From the NCBI GenBank assembly GCA_973895155.1, contig OZ316894.1:13764001-13828000 (forward strand): DNA of 64,000 nt, read 5' to 3'. Below the pieces are notes generated by a model, which was not told where the DNA came from, did not search any database, and saw only the letters and a program-made list of their open reading frames with translations. Origin of the DNA: Marsupella aquatica. Its lineage: Eukaryota > Marchantiophyta. Shown here in pieces: positions 31,901 through 45,763 of the stretch; within the stretch, counting starts at the first letter, position 1; each line of letters opens with the position of its first letter. The position numbers and the translations under genes were made by a program.

Positions 31901-32244
31901 TATTAGGATTTACTCTTAGGTCTAGAGTTACGATTGTACCGCAGTTAGGGCTAACCTTAGTTGCAGACTAGGTTAGATTAGTCATGTTGTACACATACTA
32001 TACCCAAGCAATGTTTGCTTGGAAAGTGGGAACTCAGGCTCATTGTAACGGAGCCAGTTGAGAGATAGGGAGAGTTTGTGCTGTGGATGCTTGGTATGGT
32101 CGGTCGGCCTAGAGTGCAGTAAAGCTCTTTTGTGTTCCCGTGGACATAGCCTCATGTGGAGGTGAACCACATATATCTTTGTGTCGATACTTGTGCGTTG
32201 GATGGTTTATGGGCTTGCCGTTGCGATTGTCGTTTATGCTCAAC
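31901..32244 (+). repeat. 3' LTR of copia element
   Basis: Starts TATTAGGATTTACTC (TGTTAGG-like with one transition) after the polypurine tract and ends GCTCAACA. No second LTR in the window. Confidence 0.55.
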
Positions 32245-33489
32245 AAATAATGCAACCCTGAAACAAATGAAGAAGAAGAAGACAAAATTTAGAAGGGGAA
32301 AAGAGCTACCACTTCTCTAGTATGGTGAACTATTGGGCTAACTCAAGCAAATGCGTCAAGAGTTAATGGTACACATCTAGTGTCGAACTAAATCTGCAAG
32401 TGCCTGGGACACGGATGTCCTTTAAGGGGGCAAGCCTATGTGGAGGCACACTAGCACTAATGGTGAGAGATCAACCAACAATAGATGCTTGCGCTTGAAC
32501 ACACTATAATGTCACAATGCATGGTCAAAACAGAAAGCAAGGTTCTGATGGGCTCCAGGGTTCCGTGATTGTTGCCAGCTGTTTGTCAAAGAAGCCCATC
32601 AGATTGATGATATACTCACCCAAACATCTCAAAAATATGGGAGAGGAAGCTACTGGATGAAGCAGATGCAACATATTTTGCCTCTTGTGTTGTTGTGGCC
32701 CATGTGGGTGTTTGGGCCTGTCATTATTGTGCTATCCCCACAATGGCTTGGCACAAAGGGTTGGCCACCACAATGTCACCAAAGATATGCCAATCATCAC
32801 CGACCCAGATAATATCAATGTTTAACTCGATGCGCTTTGGAGGGGCTGTCAATCTGAGGAGTCCTTACTCTCAAGATTAAATTCGAATTCGGTAGTACAG
32901 AAGCGAGCACAACAGTCCATATGCAGGCATTGTCATTTTTAGCTTTTCAAGCGAGAGAAACCGTGTTTTCCTCACATTAGCAGACGGTGGTCAGGGGTTT
33001 TATTTGCTGTGTGATATAGGGAAAACAGATATATCACAAAACCTCACTATGTAGATGGATCGGTCGTTTCATTCTGACAAAGAGTGACAAGCGTACTTAT
33101 TTCCTCGGCACTCTGCGCTGCCTTACTCAGTCAGCCGAGGGTGTTTCCGCCTAGCTTCATGAACAGGAGCAAGTGCAGCAGCCGGCACAGGAGTGGGATT
33201 ACGGCTGGGAAATTCATTGAGACGTTTGCCACGGCACTGCAAAACAAGAGAAATGAGAAATCTAGATCTCTCGCATTGCTGCCTGCCTTTCATCTGTCGA
33301 TGAGGAAGGGAGGACGTTGTACAATCCACTTTAATTTGATCAACGTACTATAGGTGTAGCCTACTTTCTCGAAGGATTTTCTCTGTGGTCTCTGGTAATC
33401 GAGGAGTTCTCTCTGGTGCATGCTAATGCACTGGGGAAACGTGGAGTTGAGCAGTTTAGGCAGTTGGTTCGACAAGTGGCTATGAAATC
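32245..33489. other. Intergenic region upstream of the folate-receptor-like gene
   Basis: No convincing gene. It contains short broken frames of uncertain origin (32640-32880) and the likely promoter and 5' UTR of the gene starting at 33490. No clear TATA box chosen. Confidence 0.5.
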
Positions 33490-35608
33490 ATGGCCTCTGG
33501 TAAAATGAAGGTCAATTCTGTCGATTGGGGAGTACAGGGCTGGTCCTTGCTCTTCGCTATCGCTTTTGTGTTCGGAAGCTGCTCACATGCTCAGTCAGGT
33601 CGGGATAGCCTCCCTCGTTCGAGACTAGTGTTAGCTCTTGAGTTTCCCAATTTGATTGAAAATAATCTTTGTATGTGTAGATCTCTTGAGATTTAGAATG
33701 GGTAGACCAAATGAACTTTCCTGCAAGGCCCTCACGGTTATGAGCAGAGCGTCGGCAAGGCAGAAAATTAGTCAGAGCTGGCGCTGAAAATGAGTCGTAC
33801 TAGAAATTTTGTTCGATGCAAACGTCCAGTCTTGGAGGGGCAGGTCAACAGCAGACCAGAATTTGGAAGTCAAGAGGAAGATTCTCAATTTTATACCTCG
33901 GGGACGAGAGTGGCATTAATTCCCATCAAGTTATTTCTCAGGTAAACTGTCTCATTTTCAGATTTCTGTATTTTTGGCAGGGCATAAGGATGGTATCTGT
34001 AAGTTCCAGGGTGGGAGATTTCCCAAGTTCTCCCTAGAAGGTCATCAACCGCGAAAGGCGTCAAAAGGACCAATTGACCTGACACTCTGTAAATATTATA
34101 GAAAGAAAACATGTTGTGATGTGGTACAGACTCACGGTGCTTTACTTTCTCTTCAAAGATTGGCCACTGCTGGAGAAGCAAGCAAGGAATGCCTTGAACA
34201 GTGGGAAGTTCTTGAGTGCTCCATTTGCAATCCACGTGTTGGTGTGACCCCTGGTCCTCCACTTCTTTGTCCTTCCTTCTGCGAATCCGTCTTTTCAGCC
34301 TGCTATGGAGCTTTTTTCTCCACAGAACCATTAACTCAGGTATTTCCCAATTATTATTGGGTTACTGGCTCGATAGCCCTTTTGAGTTGGTTGAAAGAAT
34401 TTTGAATAGGAATGGAGATGTAAAGCCGTCATAATTGCAATTTCCACTGTGACCGACTGTGCCGGGATACTACTATAATGCACTGCAAGCGTTCTTTTGA
34501 ATGTTGTTCTGTCAATCCATTGAGACAACCTAAGTTATCCTTTGTTGCTCAACGCAGGTCCTGATGCCCTGTTCGCCAAGAGACGTACTTTGTGCTAAAG
34601 CCCATGAATGGGCTTCCAATAGCTCCGCATTTTGTGAGCTTTCTGGTTTCGCTGTGATGGATTCTTCCCAGAACTTGTACTCTTTGAAGGAGAGAAGTTG
34701 TTTTGATGGGAAAGCTGAATCAGCCGGCATATCCATGGATGATGTTGACAATAGTCAGAGGAGCCCACGTCGAGATCAACATTACAATACGATGGATATG
34801 CTCAAAAACTGGACGAAGAAGATGAACATGGCTGTGCAGATAATGTGGGCCATTGGGGGACTCGTGCTAACTGCAGGAGCTTGGCATTTTAGGTGTGTCT
34901 GGTTATTCTGCCAAGATAAGACTTAGTTGATAGATGATGGAATTTGGTCACTCAGGTCAACGAGAGTGATTGTCCATGCATGTTGAGGAGGGGTAGTTAA
35001 TTTTCGCGGAGTGCAGAGCCATACCTGGTCACGTATGAAATAGAGGACTTGTGTTGTTACATGTATGCACACTTTTTCTGTTGATAAAGGGTTCACCTTA
35101 TCCTTAGTCTAGTTAATTCTTTCCGAAAGGCTGTTACATTATATTATTTGGACTCAGTTCATTAGATTTAGGGTTTGTCCGCAGAACTGGTCAACAGTAG
35201 GGGTACGAGCGGTTCAAAATGGTAGTAGGATAGAGGTTTTATATGTAGGTTTGCTGGTAGGAATATGTTTGTACACAGAAATGCCTTTGCTTTACGATCT
35301 TCCCAGTCCTCTTGATAGTGTAGAGTCGTTCTCTGGTGAGTTGTGATTCGATGTCTTATTTTTGTGATGAATCAAATGAAGGAACTGTGTTATCAGGCAG
35401 ATTTAGAGTTCTGGGAGAGAAATTCGTCCTAAGATTGATGAAAATTATGCTGTGCAGACAAAGGAATCTGGTGAAACGCAACGCTGCGGCAACTGTGCTA
35501 AGGAACAAGCTCCTACAGGAAGAAGCTAGAGCACGCCAGCAGGCTTTGTATAAAGGGTCGGGTCCGAGGACGAGGTCGGAAACAAGGCATTCAACAAAGA
35601 CGGGATAA
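33490..35608 (+). CDS. Folate-receptor-like cysteine-rich membrane protein, four exons
   Basis: Exons 33490-33598, 33981-34339, 34558-34892 and 35458-35608, all with GT-AG introns and consistent phases, give a 317-residue protein. An N-terminal signal peptide (hydrophobic LLFAIAFVFGSCSHA) precedes the cysteine-rich domain: CKFQGGRFPKF, LTLCKYYRKKTCCDVVQTHG, CLEQWEVLECSICNPRVGV, CPSFCESVFSACYGAFF, then PCSPRDVLCAKAHEW. The Cys pattern matches the folate-receptor-like domain of plant proteins. One transmembrane helix (MAVQIMWAIGGLVLTAGAWHF) is followed by a short basic cytosolic tail. Single-pass type I topology is predicted. The ligand in plants is unknown, so a folate role is not implied. All family cysteines I can check are kept, so it looks functional. 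Confidence 0.88.
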
Positions 35609-38600
35609 GTGCAAGGAAGGTATACATTAACTTCAGTCCACGCGTTCTCGCTCGCCAGCAGAAAGATGAAAATTGAGGTGTGGGGGATGAAATTTTAAGT
35701 TGATTGTAGTGGAGAAGGTGCCTGTTTATCCGTGTTCTCTCAATCTTGCTCTTCCTTGTAACTCGTGCATTATAAATCTCAACCAATGTGTATTGTCGGT
35801 GGAGATAGCTTACATTGTTCAGTTGTTCAACCGACCGTATATCTTGAAGAAAATCCTGTTTGGACTTAAGTATTATTTTCTTTGATACTGTCCCCTTTTT
35901 GCAAACTTGATAATAACGGTCACAATTCCAACGCTCTCTGAAATCTCTGTTTTTAGAAATGATGCCATGGCCACTATTCATGCAAGCAGGTATCGAAATG
36001 CTGACGACCATTTTGATAGCCTGTTGGGCAGCTTCTTGGTTTGTAAGTGTCTATACATTTTCGAAGTCAAGGTCTCAATGAAGAGGAAGGGTAACCAGCA
36101 TGACCGGTTTTAAAGGGCACACACAATCTGCCTGCTCCCAGAGAGTTTCATAGAGGACGTCGCTTCCAGGACTGTTATCTCATTCGTCTGCTCGCTCTAA
36201 GTAAGAGGTTTGACCGCTGGATATAGCCATCCGACAGAGGCATGGAGACAAATATTTTTTTTCCAGTATTAACCGAATGCTATTTTGTTACTGTGGACAT
36301 CAGTTTCAGGCTGTAGCGTTTTCGCCTTAATCAGTTGCCGAAGCATCCACATCTACGTTTATCTTGCCGTGGAAGTTATAGTGAGGATATGGAATGGCAT
36401 ACATCGAAGGAAAGATGGCCTGACCTTGGCTTTGAAACGTAGTAGTAATGACTGTTAAATGTTCAAACTCGGCACGTTGTCGTTTGGTCATCTGTAACTG
36501 AATAAAAATGCAGATCTCATGCAGATCTCATGTCTTGTCTATCGCCTCTGAACCCTAAACCCTAAACCCGCTGCATGAACAACTCAATAAGTGAGTCGAT
36601 AATCTTCATGCTGAGATTGAGCTTCTCTAACATGGGGACTGGAGATATGCAAGAAGACATTGCAGAAGTCAAATCTATGGCCCACGTCTTGCCACAAACG
36701 AACACTACTTAAGGATATGACTTACCCAGGGAGTTCCCTTCGGGGTAGGACTTGGAATGGTGAAAGACGATAATATTCTTTCAAGGTTTTAGAGTTGATA
36801 CAGCTTAATTACATCAAGAACTCCTGAGAGAGAGCGAGAGCCTCTACGCATTTTATGAGGGCTTTGGTATTTGGAGGCGCGAGTGAAATGTCAACTAGGC
36901 AAGAAATCGGTCGTCGATGACATCCGATGGATAGTGAGCTCGTTACCTACGACAGTGGCATTAGCACTTTGTACCACTTTGTAGTTTGGTGGAGAAAGAC
37001 GCCTTTGCTAACTCAAGAAACTGGGGAGTGGAAGAGTTAGACTCACCGGTGAGTCTTAGGTGAGTGATCCTGACTCTTTGTTTTGCCCACTTCGATAATT
37101 TACTCGAATCTGGAAGTCCACGGGTTTAGATACTTCAAGACAACAGTTTGATGTCGCTTTCCTGCTAGGGAACACGTGGAGAAATTTGCTGCAGCGAGAT
37201 TCTTGGGGTAGAGATTGTCTGTTGGCAGGAGGTCGATGGGTCAGGTAATCAGGAAATGGGAACATGAATATAACGATGAAAAAGAAACGAGGGGTGTTCA
37301 TAAATGGATTCATTGGTATCAGTGCAAAATTTGTGATTACATATTGGCTTATGCTAATCTTAAATAGGTCATTCAATTCTGAGTACGGGCTTCATCCCAG
37401 CGCCAACAAATCCACACTTCATCCTGGGCAACGACACCTTCCTTTCCATAAACCCTCGTTGCTCCCTGCGGTAGGCTGTACACACAACTAATGAACAAAC
37501 TAAGACGGTTACGCTTCACGTTCACCCAAAATTTATATTCATAAGCAAGGCCTCTTCGCTTAGAGAACTTCACCCTTGTCCACAAGAAAGTGCTCCTATC
37601 ATCTTTACACCTCAGTTGTCACCAGTACAAACGGGTAACCCCTTCCCCCACCACGGTGATTGGGCAGTAAAGGAGGGGAAGTCCTTTTCACTGCATTCTT
37701 AGGCGGCCAAAAATTAAGAGTGGCTCTTCGGCGGCTGGACCTGCTTTAAGCTGTCGGTAAGGCCCGTCCAAGATCGAAAGTTCCCGGCCAGGCCCCTTGC
37801 TTTGACACTTTCTACTATGCTCTGTATGCCATTTGTCCTAAAGGACCTGCCGTTGTGAAGAAACTCACCTACCGAAATTACTGCGTATCACTTACAGCTG
37901 CGTTTTCTGTCGACAGTTCCAGTACATACTGCAAGCCAAACTCCATTGCAAATCTACAGCATAATCTGGTTAGCTACATTGAGTGCTGTAGCCTTGATCT
38001 TGGAATCACATCTCCTGGAATCGCCTAGATCAACTACTTCCTGCCAACCTCGTTTCTACCTCGATTCCTATGCAGGGCTAAATCCTTTTGCGATTGGCGC
38101 CATAAAGCTGCACACTAATCATGTTGCTCCACCACAAAAACAAAACTTTTAGCTTGATCCATCGCCACAACTTGAACGCCATTGCTGCACGCTGATATCA
38201 GGAAAGTGTCACAAGGAAGCCATCAAACTCACATCCAGAGTGCCATTTTGAGTCTCCATTTACACACCAAACATGACTCATAACCAGCAACTGTGGTAGA
38301 AAGCAGGTTTAGAACAAGGGATTCGCTGCTGCAATGGGCAAGACCCGTGTACCACGATGGAAATAGAGCTCTCTTAGGATGGAGGGGTCTTGGTACAAAG
38401 TAGATCAAGACTGCATCCATCCAGGGTTTTGGACTCAGGATAACATGAGCGTTACGCTGTGCCACGAGGTTATCTCATACGTAAATTGGCGACCCATAGA
38501 GAGGGTGGCTGCAGAAAGCTCAACAACATTCGATTAGGGAGGCACAGCCAGACAGGAGATCCATCTAATGAGATCCAATGGCAAGTGAGGAAATCCCACC

Positions 38601-39179
38601 AGAAAATAATTTAGAAAACTATGTCAAAGTTGGCATCATTCATAACCGACCTAAGATCCACTAAATGCTTCGGTCGTATTCTGTGTTTTGATCCCGAGAC
38701 AAAACATCATTACATCAAATGCTGAACCTGGTACAACAGAACAAATTGACATTCGATGGGTCACATATCACATCAATAAACTCAAAGCGTTTTGAGGTTG
38801 ATTAATACCACAAGCAATCCAGAGTTGACTGGGAGCACTACAACTTGCCTGCTTTATTCCAGTGATACATACAAAGGTAGGAAAGTAATCCTACAACTTA
38901 GGACTCAATAAGGTAAAAGTGTCCCAGAAAAGAAATCCATGAATTCTTAAGTCATGCACCTCGTATGACGACAGGGCCATGTACCCAAGGTTCACAGGCT
39001 CTCCAATTGTGTATTCATTTATCCCAGGGAAAAACGCTTGAGTAGATTTAAAGTTCCAATTACAGGGTTATGAAACAAATGAAAGATAACAAGACGAAAC
39101 TAAGCTTGGTAAACCAAGCTACTAGAATAGTAGACACATGCAGCGACTCAAGTTAATTCTAAGCCTGACCTAGATCAAC
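35609..39179. other. Intergenic region between the two host genes
   Basis: No coding gene recognised. It includes 3' sequence of the folate-receptor-like gene, a short interstitial CCCTAAA run (36553-36569) and the 3' flank of SF3B1. Confidence 0.5.
36553..36569. repeat. Interstitial plant telomere-type repeat
   Basis: About two and a half CCCTAAA units. This could be a telo-box or chance. Another short AAACCCTAAACCC run is at 54293-54305. Confidence 0.6.
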
Positions 39180-42100
39180 CTACATAAACATCATCAGCTC
39201 CGGTCTGCTGTATACATTATTGCCATCATCCTCTAGGACTGGATAAGCAGCTACAAGGCCATCCTGAGATCCAATGTAAAGAGCATTGTAGATCTTCCAG
39301 TACACTTCCCTGACTTTCCTTGCAGGATGGAATAATCCTTGCAAGCAATAACTCAGTAAAATAGCTGGTCCAAGGGCCACTCGCATCCCCTCTATGGCTT
39401 CCATTACAGCATTGATAACATGTGGTGATGTCTCAAATATATTCGGCCAAACGAAATTGAGCAGATGGATCAAGGCATCTTCACAACCTAAACCTGCGAC
39501 ACCTAGTGCCATATGCTTCACAGCAGAAGCTGCTGTCTGTCTGTGCACGAGATCCCTATCCATCAATGCATCCTCCAATAGAGGAGTGACCGCATAAATA
39601 TAATCCTTGCCCATCTCTCCGATATACTCAAACAAAAAGGAAAGGGATTTCAGGACACCATTCTGAACATTCAGCTCCGGGACCCTGTATTCATTCATTA
39701 GAGCAGGAAGCACAGTGAAGGGAGAACAAGTCTCCGCCACAATTGCTATAGCCACTGTAGTACAGACACGGTTCTGACGCTCCTGTACTTTCAAATTGTT
39801 CAAAAGAGTGGCCAGCACATCTTGTGGACCGATTGCCTTTGCAATGTAGCCAAAAGTGTTAACCGTGGCCCTCCTAATTCCCTTCTTGTGTGCTTTCAGC
39901 ATTTCCAGTAATTCAAAACAGATCCTCATCCACTCACGGGCAGGAACAAACTCAGCTCCACGATCAGCAATTCTTCCCACTAAGTCGATACAATTCTCCT
40001 GTACCTTCTCATGCCTGTTTTTCAGGATGGGCGTCAAACGGGGAAGTAAATCCTTGATTGGAGGAGTCATCTTGGTCATACCAATCACGTTCACTATAGC
40101 CTTGAGTGCTCCTAAAATGGAACCCAACACCTCTGGATACTCCTCTCCAAGATACTCATACAGAACTACTCCAAGATGCCCCATCAGCTGCTCTTCGTGA
40201 CATTGCTTCATGACCACAGCAATTCTAGCGATTAAATCTGCGGCTTGTTGGCGTACCTTTGCGCTTTTATTGTTCAGGCGCCACTTTATTGTACCGCAGA
40301 TCTGAGGCAAGTAAGGCTTCACTCGTTGACCTAGGGCATTTACAACTGTACCGAACCCATTAAGCATAACATTTGCATCATCACTGGTTTGTTCCTGGAA
40401 AGCATAGAGAATTCCATCAATAAGTAGCTCTTCAAGCCGCGCATCGATGTCGGAAGCACCTAAATTCGCAACAACCTTCTCTATTGTCTCCATCACCATC
40501 CTTCGGTATGGCTCACTCTCATCCTTCAAATCCTCCACTACTCTGCCCACAATGTCGGAAACGCCAACTTTGTTTGCGATTTCAACTGTCGTATCCACCA
40601 ATTGTCTGTAATTTCGACGATCGAGAGCCATTCTCCGAACCCAAAAATTACGGAAAAACTCGGGAAGAATCTCCAGCTTGATGTAATCTGGTTCTACTCC
40701 CTCTGTACTAACACACTGCTTGACAACCTTCAAAACGATCTTCTTCATCTCCTCATCCGGGGACTGAAACTCTCGAATCAGTATCACCATGACCTCTTTC
40801 GTGTAGTACGAGGCATACATTGCATCCATAAGCGGAATAATGAAGCCAATTGCCTTCAAGAAAGCTGCCAAAACCTTACCACGATGAGACCTTATGCCCT
40901 TCCAGAGGGGCTTTAGCACAGAGTCAAAACTTTCGATGCCGTAAGGTGCTGCAGCCTCTGCCAATGCTGCCAATGAAAGAGCAGTGATCGTTCTCACTTT
41001 TTGATTTTCGTCATTCAGCCCATGTTCAATGATCTCAACAAGGGACCTGAGATGCGGCAGAACTGCGCAACCCATCAAAATTGCAATCTGCTGCACGATT
41101 TTGATACCAGTGTGACGGGCCTGCCAGGACTTCTTACTTTGACAGACGGCTTTGAGAAATGGTAGCAATGCAGGTATGCCCAGTGCCGAGGCAACCACGC
41201 TGAAGGCTCGCGCCGTGGTATTTCTGACGTATTCATCGATATTATCAATATCAGGCCTCATGGCGGCGATCATAGTAGCCAGCCCTGCAGCTTTACTGAG
41301 ATTGGAAATGATCTCTCTACCTTCCACACGGGCATAGTAATCTTCATCAATGAGAAGCGGCTCAATGACCACCAGAATTTTATGAACAAATGGACGCACA
41401 AGTTCATCTAACTTATAAAGAACTCTGTCGATAACCTTGACCAACAAATGGCGCTCCTGATCTTCAAGGGTTGGAGACATCAGCAAAGGAAGAATTTGAT
41501 TGAACAGTGGACCAGCTCCAAACTCTCGGGCTTTGTCTGTCAACTGCCTTAGAGCAGTTTTCCGTTGAGGCGGTGTGCCATTTTTCACCTTCAATAGAAG
41601 CTTCATTATCTTCCGCTCCTTACTTTCTTCGGCACTCATCTCTTCTTCTTCCTTCTCACTCAAAAGAGCTCCAAAGTACTGATAATCTTCAGGCTTCATG
41701 AAAGGCAGCCCACCTGGTGCTTCCTTCGGCACATCAAACTGCTGCGTTCGGTCCTCTTCAGGAATGGCGTACAGTGGGGTTCCACCCAAGGGAGTTGGAG
41801 TCGCAAGCAATTTACGAGCAGGAGTCCGAATCGGAATGTATGACACTGGCGGATCCAGAATTTTGTAACCCTCCATGGGAAACATGGAATTTAGTTCTTC
41901 ATCTGAGAGAGGACGATTCCTTTCTTCAATGTCTTTCTCCCACCTCAGCATGTTGTACTGTTCTGGGGTCATAGGACCCCGCAGTGCAATATGTCCTGGA
42001 GTCGGAGTGGCTAATTCAATTCCGCCCACGGGAGTAACCCCAGGAGTGAACGCCGAGGGTGTTGCAGCACCCAGCATGGGTGTAGCACTCCCCATCGTCG

Positions 42101-43025
42101 CAGGCGTTTCATCCCAACGAGACCTCTGCTTCTTAGGAGTAGGAGTAGCTAGTCCAGGAACTTTGGGAGTTGCATCCCAAGTCATACCTGCAGGAGTAGC
42201 ACCAGGCGTGGCGCCAGCCGGAGTGGCATCAGCATCAGCCAAACGCCCAGGAGTAGGAGTTTCATCCCATCTGTTCCTTCTTGCAACGTTGGGTGTGGCA
42301 TCGACGGGGACTCGCCCGGGAGTTGGAGTGGCATCCCACCTACTGGGCCCTGGAGTAGCATCGGGAGCATCCCACTCTGAGGCAACCTTAGCCTTCTTAA
42401 TCTCATCCTGCTCTTGTGATTGATCCCATCGATTTCTCCTCTTCACACCTGCTGACGTTGCCGCGGATGGCGGTGGTGGAAGGTTAACGGGTTGAGCATG
42501 TGCTACGGGCTCCTGAGCTTTCCTTTCAGCTTCGTCCTGCTGCTTCTTAGCAATGAGCCTCAAAGTTTCCTCTTTATCTCGCTTGAAGGTTTCTTCCCGC
42601 ATGACATCAGCATAGGTTCTGATAGAAGCATCCGGCGTTTTATCTCCCATCGCGAACGCATCGTTCCTCGATGGAGATAAGGCCCGATTGAGACGTCGTT
42701 TCCGGTAATCATCCTCTCTGTCGATAATCCGCTGAGGCTTCTTAAAACCCAAATCCTCATCTGTCACTTCACCGCGAGGAAGATCAGCTAAGACATTCTT
42801 CGGTGCCGTATACGAAGCCAATTTTCGTGCAACTTCCCTTTCCATAGGGTCTTGCACGTCTTCCTCAAAATCATTTGCAGGAATTGAGCTTTCGTAACCC
42901 TCAAATTTACTACCGGCTCCATACAAATCCTTATCAAAGCTCACAGACGTGAGGGCTGCCGCCTCCTGCTCCTTCTTTCGCCGCACTTCCTGCATCCTGG
43001 CGATGTCGGAATCCATGACCTCCAT
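39180..43025 (-). CDS. SF3B1: Splicing factor 3B subunit 1 (SF3B1/SF3b155), single exon
   Basis: Intact frame of about 1281 residues from ATG 43025 ([16 protein letters not shown]), matching the family length; the frame is open upstream to 43112 but family members start here. The N-terminal third carries repeated RWD-x-TP motifs (U2AF-ligand motifs and TP phosphorylation sites) that bind U2AF/SPF45-type UHM proteins. From about residue 480 it is a superhelix of HEAT repeats ([20 protein letters not shown] onward) that clamps U2 snRNP and the branch site with PHF5A and SF3B3. The hotspot region of human K700 is kept as [12 protein letters not shown]. Acts in the nuclear U2 snRNP. No stops, no introns. 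Confidence 0.97.
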   Translation of the reverse strand: MEVMDSDIARMQEVRRKKEQEAAALTSVSFDKDLYGAGSKFEGYESSIPANDFEEDVQDPMEREVARKLASYTAPKNVLADLPRGEVTDEDLGFKKPQRIIDREDDYRKRRLNRALSPSRNDAFAMGDKTPDASIRTYADVMREETFKRDKEETLRLIAKKQQDEAERKAQEPVAHAQPVNLPPPPSAATSAGVKRRNRWDQSQEQDEIKKAKVASEWDAPDATPGPSRWDATPTPGRVPVDATPNVARRNRWDETPTPGRLADADATPAGATPGATPAGMTWDATPKVPGLATPTPKKQRSRWDETPATMGSATPMLGAATPSAFTPGVTPVGGIELATPTPGHIALRGPMTPEQYNMLRWEKDIEERNRPLSDEELNSMFPMEGYKILDPPVSYIPIRTPARKLLATPTPLGGTPLYAIPEEDRTQQFDVPKEAPGGLPFMKPEDYQYFGALLSEKEEEEMSAEESKERKIMKLLLKVKNGTPPQRKTALRQLTDKAREFGAGPLFNQILPLLMSPTLEDQERHLLVKVIDRVLYKLDELVRPFVHKILVVIEPLLIDEDYYARVEGREIISNLSKAAGLATMIAAMRPDIDNIDEYVRNTTARAFSVVASALGIPALLPFLKAVCQSKKSWQARHTGIKIVQQIAILMGCAVLPHLRSLVEIIEHGLNDENQKVRTITALSLAALAEAAAPYGIESFDSVLKPLWKGIRSHRGKVLAAFLKAIGFIIPLMDAMYASYYTKEVMVILIREFQSPDEEMKKIVLKVVKQCVSTEGVEPDYIKLEILPEFFRNFWVRRMALDRRNYRQLVDTTVEIANKVGVSDIVGRVVEDLKDESEPYRRMVMETIEKVVANLGASDIDARLEELLIDGILYAFQEQTSDDANVMLNGFGTVVNALGQRVKPYLPQICGTIKWRLNNKSAKVRQQAADLIARIAVVMKQCHEEQLMGHLGVVLYEYLGEEYPEVLGSILGALKAIVNVIGMTKMTPPIKDLLPRLTPILKNRHEKVQENCIDLVGRIADRGAEFVPAREWMRICFELLEMLKAHKKGIRRATVNTFGYIAKAIGPQDVLATLLNNLKVQERQNRVCTTVAIAIVAETCSPFTVLPALMNEYRVPELNVQNGVLKSLSFLFEYIGEMGKDYIYAVTPLLEDALMDRDLVHRQTAASAVKHMALGVAGLGCEDALIHLLNFVWPNIFETSPHVINAVMEAIEGMRVALGPAILLSYCLQGLFHPARKVREVYWKIYNALYIGSQDGLVAAYPVLEDDGNNVYSRPELMMFM

Positions 43026-43380
43026 TTTGAGAGCTGACGCTTCACACAACAATCCCGGTAACAAAACTCCACAAGATATCACGTCCCGACGAACATGAAA
43101 CCTAGACCGCAAATGAAGGCAAAGAACTACAGAAGTTAGACACGGTAGATTGTTCGTCTCGCGAACCCTCCAAAGCCAACTTCAACGAAGTCTAATCGAG
43201 CCCTAATAGAAATGCGAGGACTCCTTCGACAGTCGGCAGTAAACAATAATAGAATGAGTACAGCAGTAGAAGGTGGACCATGCTTTCCCGGTGAACGCCA
43301 ACGAAGCGGCTGGTCCGGGACCTGTTCGGATACGAAATGTGACTCCCAAGTCACTGGTCTATCCTTGAATACTACCCACT
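43026..43380 (-). promoter_or_regulatory. SF3B1 5' leader and promoter region
   Basis: Upstream of SF3B1 the DNA is CpG-containing and moderately GC-rich, with pyrimidine-rich stretches, then becomes AT-rich after 43390. Plant SF3B1 genes often have a 5' UTR intron, but no clear one is visible. Exact transcription start unknown. Confidence 0.4.
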
Positions 43381-43389
43381 ACTAGTCTA

Positions 43390-45755
43390 AAATACAATTT
43401 CAGCACAAACATGACATGAAGGATCTATGAGAAATAAGTGCATGTTTGTGACAATTTTTTGAGCAAAATTTGGGTCAAAATGTGAGCGTAAAAATAACCA
43501 AAATACAAACAACAATATAGAACGTTTTTCTAACACTAATGAGCATAAAAATAGCCAAAATACAAACTTTTTTCAACATTAACCTTTTTACTTACCTTTG
43601 AATTTTCTGTAAATTCAAATAATTGATTTAATAATGTGTCTTCACATTAAATTTAGGTGACCATGTCAGTGTTTAATAATGAATGAAAGAGTTTTAAAGT
43701 ATTCGTCACTCTTTAATGATGAATGAAAGAGTAATAAAGTAACTACCGTAAAATAAGTAACTACTAAGGACACTTATTAGATAATTGTCACTGGTGGACC
43801 TTGTCACCCAGCATCCTCATCAATTCGAGTACCCGTGCCTAAGTCCCCTTGGTGCCCAAACCCCTACATGGAACTCCTTGAGTAAGCCACTTGGTGCCCC
43901 CAACACCTCCTGAGACAACTTCCATACGAAGTCGTATTTCGCTCCTTAACACGACCGTTGCTCAATGGTCCTCACTGTCTGCACAAGCAACCAAACACAT
44001 TGATAAGTAACTTATCATGATCCAAGATTATCAACATTGTCTTGCCTCAAACTCAATAGTTTTAGGTAAGTAGGTCAGCAAATAGAACCTCTTGGGCCCA
44101 CGTGGCCTTGCCATAAGCTGAAACTAAGGCCAGCACTCACTCTTCGTCCAGAACAACCCCTCTACTAGGTGTCGCGTGAGCTTTCCCACTTTCTATCCGT
44201 ACTAGTTGACCGCCCTGCCTCCAGGACATGCTCGTGCCCCAAATAGGTACCTTGTCCCAAAGCTTGTCCCAAACACCTATGCAAACGGCAAGATGAGTTT
44301 TGGTCCCAACTCTAGCAACTATATCTAAGGCTCCCACTCAACTGAGAGCCTAGGGGCCAAATGCACTTGGACCTCAACATCCATGCCTACTCTGCATTTT
44401 CTCCCCAATGCAAGCTCCTATGGGCAATTGAACGCAGCTTGGCTATTATTTTGGCAAGATTTGGCAAGCGAACGAGATAGCCCCCACAAATCTCAAGAAC
44501 CAAAGGCACCCCTAGACCTAGTTGAGCTCAAGAGGAAGTATCGCTCCTTGAGAACTTTCCAACACATCCGAGAAGTCCTCCAATCCAACGGACTTTTCGT
44601 TGAGAAATTCTCGTCATTTCCAATTCACGTTTCCCCTTAGTGGCGCTATTGCCGCGCTTCACAACTTGGGCTCGCCCTTAGCCTACAGGGAGACACCCCT
44701 CCCCTCATATATGCCTCAAGAGACGTGCCACCCCCGGATTAACGTAACTAGTACCCTATATTTGGCTTCAACTTGAACTCCAACCCGATTGGCATGAGCA
44801 CGCAACTAACTTGTTATGCCCATAACTTTCTCATTAGACCTCCATAAGTCAAGTGCCTTAACCCCTTGTGATCGGGCCAACCCAATGCTCATGCCTTGGC
44901 CCTCAAAACCGGTTGTAAGTTTGAGGGTCTCAAACGGCTACACCTACACTGTGTCATATCTCATGTGTCAAACGCCCATTAATTACGCATTCAGAAGTAA
45001 ACTTCTTGGGCCCAAGAGGAGCTCTCCCTGAAGCCCTCAAAACTCAAAGTCCATCCAGAGGTCCGGACGGCCCGCTTTTAGCTCGGCCCTTTCCATGACC
45101 CAACCAACTCCCAATGGTAATCTAAGTCCTTAGTGTGCTCCCAAGTGTGTATCACCAGCTTAGTGCATTGCTTTTGCTAGTGCAACGCTTCACTACCCAC
45201 TAGCTTGTTGTTAACCATTGGAGTTGACTATTAGCCAAATCTCCTGATTAACCATCCAACATGTCTTCAAGCTTCATTAATGCTCTTTTGTTTGTCAATT
45301 AAACATTGTACTGTCTCAATTTGATTGATTTCTTATGCATGTTTTGTCTGCTACCCAGCCTTTCCAACAATCAAGTAGTGTCAACTTGTGCGATTACTCG
45401 AGATATTGGTGACTGTCACTGGTTGTAGACCCCACATGTCACCTAGATTGAAGGTTAAGTTTCAATCTAACTTTCAACTAATATTTCTTCAAAGAGGACT
45501 TCTAAACCCATTGTGGTAGATTCCTCGATTTCTATTTCTTCTTTCTCAATAACTCTCTTTCATCTTTCAATCATTTGTCTGTATTCATTTGGTGCATTTT
45601 GTATCCCAAATGGAATGTACTTGAATTTAAACCACCAAGCAAAGGTGGGTTTTTTTCATGTCCCACTATTTTGGGCCTTCCTCTTACAGAATTACTTGCA
45701 ATTTTTTTTCTTATTATTCTAATCTTGCAAGGGTTTTCTTAATGGAAGGCAATTG
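43390..45755. other. Non-coding, probably old transposon-derived DNA
   Basis: No gene recognised. AT-rich with a local direct repeat (AAAATAGCCAAAATACAAAC, about 43490 and 43555) and a repeated AATGATGAATGAAAGAGT-like block (43675 and 43715). No conserved coding motif. Confidence 0.4.
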
Positions 45756-45763
45756 CAATCTCC
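45756..45763. repeat. 8-bp TSD CAATCTCC of MITE (left)
   Basis: Identical to 46060-46067. Confidence 0.9.

Larger units (their letters stand above)
30920..32244 (+). mobile_element. 3' end of Ty1/copia retroelement
   Basis: RT end, RNase H, polypurine tract and LTR in order on the plus strand, with the 5' part absent. RNase H is recognisable and the LTR ends in a CTCAACA-type terminus. Confidence 0.8.

Noticed and set aside
32640-32880. Frame with cysteine/histidine residues upstream of the folate-receptor-like gene
   Set aside because: Short, broken and without a recognisable pattern.
36521-36542. Duplicated GCAGATCTCAT
   Set aside because: A short direct repeat of 11 bases with no further structure.
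39856-42423. Several plus-strand frames within SF3B1
   Set aside because: Antisense of a highly conserved, intact coding gene; no domain recognisable.
45500-45760. Possible RT-like minus-strand fragment around a PFGIQNAP-like stretch
   Set aside because: Only a few residues resemble the RT motif and the frame does not continue; too weak to annotate.
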